A DNA stretch of 64,000 bases, taken from the NCBI GenBank assembly GCA_030435675.1, contig CM059624.1:16020769-16084768 (forward strand), given 5' to 3'. The notes beneath the pieces are model-generated. The model ran no database searches. It saw nothing but the letters and a program-made list of their open reading frames with translations, and was not told the DNA's origin. Positions 59,501 to 64,000 of this stretch are shown here, in pieces. The number at the start of each line of letters is the position of its first letter. The first letter of the stretch is position 1. The DNA comes from Steinernema hermaphroditum. Taxonomy: Eukaryota; Nematoda; Chromadorea; Rhabditida; Steinernematidae. A program made the translations under genes and the position numbers.

Positions 59501-61798
59501 TCGTCTTTCGCATTTAATTGCGATGCATATCAATGCGATGGTCTTTCATTTGTTGTAGTGTAGTGAAAAAAGGATTCCTAAAGTTAACACTCATGGTCCA
59601 ACTTCCAGACTTAGTTTAGGCTCTGGCTTAGACTCATACTTATAATTTTACAGCCAGCCCTGTAGTCGTAATAGATCCGCGCATTTCCTGGCACCCAGGA
59701 AGGTTCCTCGATGGGTGTGGAAGATGGAAATGAGGTTGTCCGCTTAATTGAAGTACTGCAGCATCTGTTTAAAGCACGTTGAATCCGTGTTTTGGAGATG
59801 TAACGGCTCAGTTTACTGTGGCTCAATACTGCATGGTTGAATCTTCATACAACCCGCCTACTTTCTATCCGTTTGTGGTGGCCCCTTCCATGTCCATGGC
59901 CCGTGAACCACCACCTGGAGATCCAAGATGTTGAACCCCTAGAGTCTATTGGCTGTGAGTCGTCTCCAGACTAGACATTTGTTTTTTGTTATGACACTCA
60001 GCACTTTGTTGTGTTTTGCAGTAATTCATCTTCCTCATTCCTAAAGCTCTGACCGGCGGTTCCTTGCTATCAGATATCATGTTTTTGTCTATCTTCTTCG
60101 TAGATTTGTTTTACTTAACTCCTACAGTAGACACTCACTTGATTGCGTAATCCGAGCATACGGTATCACTCCGCTTGAATAAAGGAGCCCTTTGTGGGTC
60201 GGACCACATTTATCGTCTTCTCTGTTTTATGCGCCGCGAAATGTCCCTTCAAACATCGTCTTAATGGCATGCACTCTCCCGGGCTAAGGCACATGAAAAG
60301 GGTATCCACTGTGTATACTTCAAGGTGTCAAAGGCAAAAACAAGATCAAGTGTTCCAGGTGTTTTGACACACTTTGATGAGAGGTGGAATTTACTGACGT
60401 CTCTGGCTTCAAAGCTCCCGCCTTGTCTCCGTTCGTTCCACGCCATCCAAAAATTCAATTTTTTGAAAAGAGACCTGAGTGGCTCTGTCGCTCCTTTCGG
60501 TTTCACCATTTTTGTCCATTAACCTTCATTTAACCCTTTGAGATTATCAGATTTTGGTTTTTTTAAAGGCGAAGAAGGTTAGGAATTCAATTATCCTAAG
60601 CGAGTAATAGAGATTCAATGAATGGGTGCCACAATTTAGCGCACCCCTTAGGTAAAGCTCCAGTTGCCGATTTAGGTTGGATTTTCAACCGTTCGGCAGA
60701 ACCACGGGCTCACTAAATGTAAACTTTATCGAGCAATGAATTGCGCAGCACCAGAAATAAGTGAACCTATCTGGCGGGAAGACGCCTTCTTAAAATGCAC
60801 CCAAATGTATTCCAAGCGCACCCGAAGTTATTGCTGACCGTTGTACTTTCATCCCTATTGTCCTTCGGCAAGATTCCACGATACAAAGAGCCACTGACGA
60901 CTATCGCCAAGCTGAAAGGACAATGTAATCAAATCCACTAGCTACAACTTTGAATTTGACGGACGCGATAGCGTAATGATGTACCTAGACTCAACCCCCT
61001 CAAATAATTCGGGCATAGCTGACGACACAAAGGACCTCTGGTAGTTTGCGTTATTTTTCTCGTTCTGCCCTGAATCACGTATACTGTAGGTTTAATGGAG
61101 CACGATAAGGTTAATGGCTTTCATCAGGATTCCGGAAAGTATTAGCATTGCTTGATAGGAATTCTGCAAATTCAGCTGTGTGCGGCTGACATCCTGCCAC
61201 AGGCACGCAGCCACGGCATTACTGGCGCATTCGTGCGCACACATTTCAGATAAACATCTTTTGCAGGTGTTCGAGCATTCCAGAAATTGCAAGAATGCAC
61301 ATAACTTCCGTTCTATATTTCCTTTCCGCTAATGGAACGCCAACGGACAGAGCAGATCCAGTCGGATTATCCATCAGTTCTGTTTTAGCTTCCCCAAGTA
61401 AAGTTAAAATTAGAATGTCTCCCACCTACGATGTCGTCCAATTTGTCTGACTAATCAAAGGTTCCTCTTCCTGGTCACAAAAAAATCGACCCAATCCGCC
61501 GGCACCACCTGGAAGTACATCGAAAAAACTTGAGAAGAGATTAGAATCGGCGAGAGAATGATTAATGATTGTTCGAGTAACTCGCATTGTCACCGACAGC
61601 TGACCACTTAGGAAGACGGATTCAAAAGTGCACTTAAGTGGGATTCTATGAGGTCATTACGAGAGAAGCAGTGTGGAGTTAGCCGTTCGCCAGCGGGTTT
61701 TATTCATAATCTTATCGCTGTTGAATAAATTCCATAATCCAGTACCTTGAGATCCTTTTTATGACCCTATATAGAAGTCGGGAGCACACCAGAGACAT
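53561..61798. other. 8.2-kb region without confident gene
   Basis: AT-rich. A minus-strand copy of the dispersed GC-rich family lies at 54590-54790 (GGTGCAATGATCGACCCGG). 56400-56610 is pyrimidine-rich with repeated CATGCC/CATCC words. Open frames such as 58578-58862 (+) and 60261-60509 (-) have partly protein-like composition but no domain, splice partners or start context, so they are not called. Confidence 0.35.
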
Positions 61799-61801
61799 GC
61801 T

Positions 61802-61868
<67 letters not shown>

Positions 61869-61872
61869 AGCG
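61799..61872 (+). tRNA. tRNA-Asn (GTT)
   Basis: 74 nt, intronless. Acceptor stem GCTTCCG pairs with CGGGAGC (seven pairs, one G-U), discriminator base G. A box TGGCGCAATCGG, anticodon loop CTGTTAA with GTT at 61833-61835 flanked by a perfect 5-bp stem (TCGG/CCGA core), T-arm GGTGGTTCAAGCCCACC. A run of nine T at 61877-61885 is the Pol III terminator. Everything points to a functional gene, unlike the other tRNA-like modules here. Confidence 0.97.
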
Positions 61873-61876
61873 TATA

Positions 61877-61885
61877 TTTTTTTTT
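61877..61885 (+). terminator. Pol III terminator of tRNA-Asn
   Basis: Nine consecutive T starting four bases after the tRNA 3' end. Confidence 0.8.
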
Positions 61886-64000
61886 CATACGTGATATATG
61901 CAACAAAGTTTCGCTTGCCATTTCCTCATTTTTTTACATCGCACATCACCTCCTCCCCCGTATCAAAAACGCCCATTACCTGCGTTGCATGATGAATTAT
62001 TTGTTGACGGATTGACTTCAACAACCAACTGCTCCCTCTGCGATTCAGCACACCCTCGTCGAATCTGTCAAAATCAGCGCCGCCCGCGCTCTCTAAACTA
62101 ACGAATCGAATTGACAGCTCGCGCGCACAGTCACGCAGAAAAAGACGCACTTCTTGTGTAGAGACCCTTTTATTAATTGGCTCGGCGACTGACGACTTTC
62201 TTGCAATGCCAATTTTTCGGACAAGCGGCACCATGATTCGTCATCACAGAAAGGTAACCAAATTCTCTTCTCCTACTACATTATCCACTATCATCTACTT
62301 CACAGTAATACAAGTTTCGAGCAGCCTTCATTGGTTAAATGTGAATAAATCTAGCAATTAAGACAATAACCAGAAAACGGTCAAAATCTGATGTTTGTAA
62401 GGGAAGCTTTCCTTGCTAGCCTTAAGCCACATAGCTTTTCCAATCACAGACGTTTAGTTTAGTCCTTCTAGCACCGTACCGTGCTCAGATCATTGAGGCA
62501 AAGTTAGAACGTGCTAAGAGAAAAAACTAGGTATCCAGATAGCGTCAACGTCAAGGGCTTTCTAGAGAATCCCTGTCCCATTCCTTTGAAAACACTTCTA
62601 GTCTGTAGAAGTGACTTCCGCCAATAAATGAATTCACATAATGTAGAGGAACATGTGCCGGGATTGCGTGTAACTCAGAACATCAATACATAGCCCACGT
62701 TCACGGTCTGTCCTATAGACTGTGAACGGGGCATAGGCTTGGATAGTGGGCATTGAACAACTCCTCGATGTGCGTTATCAGTGAATTTGAGCACATATGC
62801 TACGTTTCGGTCCCATCCACTCTTTTCCTAGCACTACCTAACAGCACACTCGATTATAAGCAGTTTCTTCCCGATCGCTGCTCGACAACAACGTTGAACA
62901 TGTTCCCCTAGTTCTCATAACCCAATCGTAAACGTCTGCAGAAAACAAGAAGCGTCCCATTCCCCGCATCCAACACATGTGGTCTTTTGCAACACACTTA
63001 TCGTTTTTGTGCGTCTCCTCAAGCGCCTACGTCACAAAGTTTTCAGATGATGTTCGAAACGCTTTGTGTCTTTTGTGTTGTAGGAATTCATCACGTTTAA
63101 AAGCCACTTCCTCTAGTGATGTACGTATTTGAATGAGTGTTGATGAGTGATAGGTTTTGTCAACACGGCTCATTTCTGCATTCTTGACGTGTGGATTCCC
63201 TATCCCGCAATCGGACTTCCAACTATCACGCTTTTCCTCTCATATTAAACCCGTTCACTAAACTCCAAAAAACATCCTGGACTTCTCCGGAAATTAGGCG
63301 TTTTCTACAAATCACTAATGAACCTCCACTCTGTTTGTGAAGCGCCGCTTCCTGTACGTGTTCAATCTGCTTACGCATTTCCGTTTTTATAAAAATTAAT
63401 GAATGAAGCTAGCTCCTGATGGCAATGCCGTTAAGTAGTATGAACAGCTTTTTGATGTCCTATGTGTGTTCCGGAGCATGGATTTTGAAGATGGCAGAAT
63501 GTTCATGTGAATGTCACGGTTGGCCCAAGGTTGCAGCTGTTATTCAAAGTCTTAAAAGCGTTCATTTCCCCAATTTTGGCAAAAGTGTTCGAACCATTTC
63601 CATAAAGCTTTAAGCTTAGACGCCCGTTTATAGTTCAACGCAATTTTCTCAACGGCATTTCTCTGCTCGTCTGCGCTCGCTCCCACCGCTCCCCCCAAAC
63701 CACGGGACTGATATATAGTGCTGAAAATAATAATAGCTGCACTCGCTTTTTCGGGCATCCGGGCTAAGGACAAACTTTCGCAAGCTTCCTAAAAGCATTT
63801 GCCAAGTATGCAACCCGGCACCATTGCTGTGATACTTCAGTCAGCTGATATATCACCTGCTGTGTGCACTTTAACAACGTTTTCTCAGTGCAAGGTCATA
63901 CACAACGAAGTCACAGTGGCCGATATGCCTTGGATGAGTACGTTGTTGGCCAAATTTTGTCTTTCTTCCTATGTAGCCTGACATTTGACGCACACAGCCT
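61886..64000. other. Region without confident gene
   Basis: An imperfect hairpin at about 62689-62738 (GTTCACGGTCT with AGACTGTGAAC). A possible first exon at 62205-62252 (MPIFRTSGTMIRHHRK before a GTAACC donor) has no identified continuation. The rest is AT-rich with no recognisable feature. Confidence 0.35.

Noticed and set aside
61712..61921. Minus-strand ORF with GGLEPPTFRLTAERANRLRHG
   Set aside because: It is the antisense translation of the tRNA-Asn gene, a familiar false protein.

Overview
The window looks like nuclear DNA of a rhabditid-type nematode. The evidence is very short GT-AG introns (mostly 40-50 bp) ending in TTTTAG or TTTCAG, a tandem family of nematode-specific seven-transmembrane chemoreceptors that best fit the Srx class, and many small dispersed repeats, several with tRNA-like heads. 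Species cannot be settled from sequence alone.

Region 1 (1-8461) is the 3' part of a large autonomous Helitron gene. I resolve eleven exons (32-307, 355-690, 740-2656, 2702-2966, 3012-4909, 4957-6298, 6347-6681, 6728-7073, 7117-7328, 7369-7617, 7664-8461) that join in one frame: 7974 nt, 2657 codons plus stop, with no internal stop. The order is Ulp1/C48 cysteine protease, basic coiled region, Cys-rich finger, Helitron N-terminal domain, HUH/Y2 Rep nuclease, Pif1-like helicase, second Ulp1/C48 protease, acidic tail. Every catalytic motif I looked for is present. The gene begins left of the window.

Region 2 (8462-12627) is repetitive. First comes an array with an ACGGGT core every 18-22 bp, then a 3.2 kb tandem array of about six 500-bp units. 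Each unit carries a tRNA-like A box/B box module, a T-run and a perfect hairpin whose stem changes by compensatory substitution between units.

Region 3 (12628-48330) holds eight apparently intact Srx-like receptor genes: A 12711-13910 (-), B 18460-20046 (+), C 22980-24431 (-), D 28063-29921 (+), E 31860-33760 (+), F 38415-39768 (+), G 43012-44281 (+), H 46656-48328 (+). They share exon phases and an invariant 161-nt second exon. Two receptor exon fragments lie beside their parent genes: a direct copy in an intron of E, and an inverted copy downstream of F. Between the genes are SINE-like tRNA-derived repeats, foldbacks, a dispersed GC-rich repeat family, and a possible two-exon 33-residue secreted or membrane peptide gene (21967-22111).

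Region 4 (48331-64000) is gene-poor in what can be read. It has the probable 5' end of an unidentified gene (49645-50241, preceded by a short upstream ORF), a foldback MITE-like element (53260-53560), and one well-folded tRNA-Asn(GTT) gene (61799-61872). Exon models were deduced by hand from splice signals, frame and paralogue comparison; no alignment or expression data were available.
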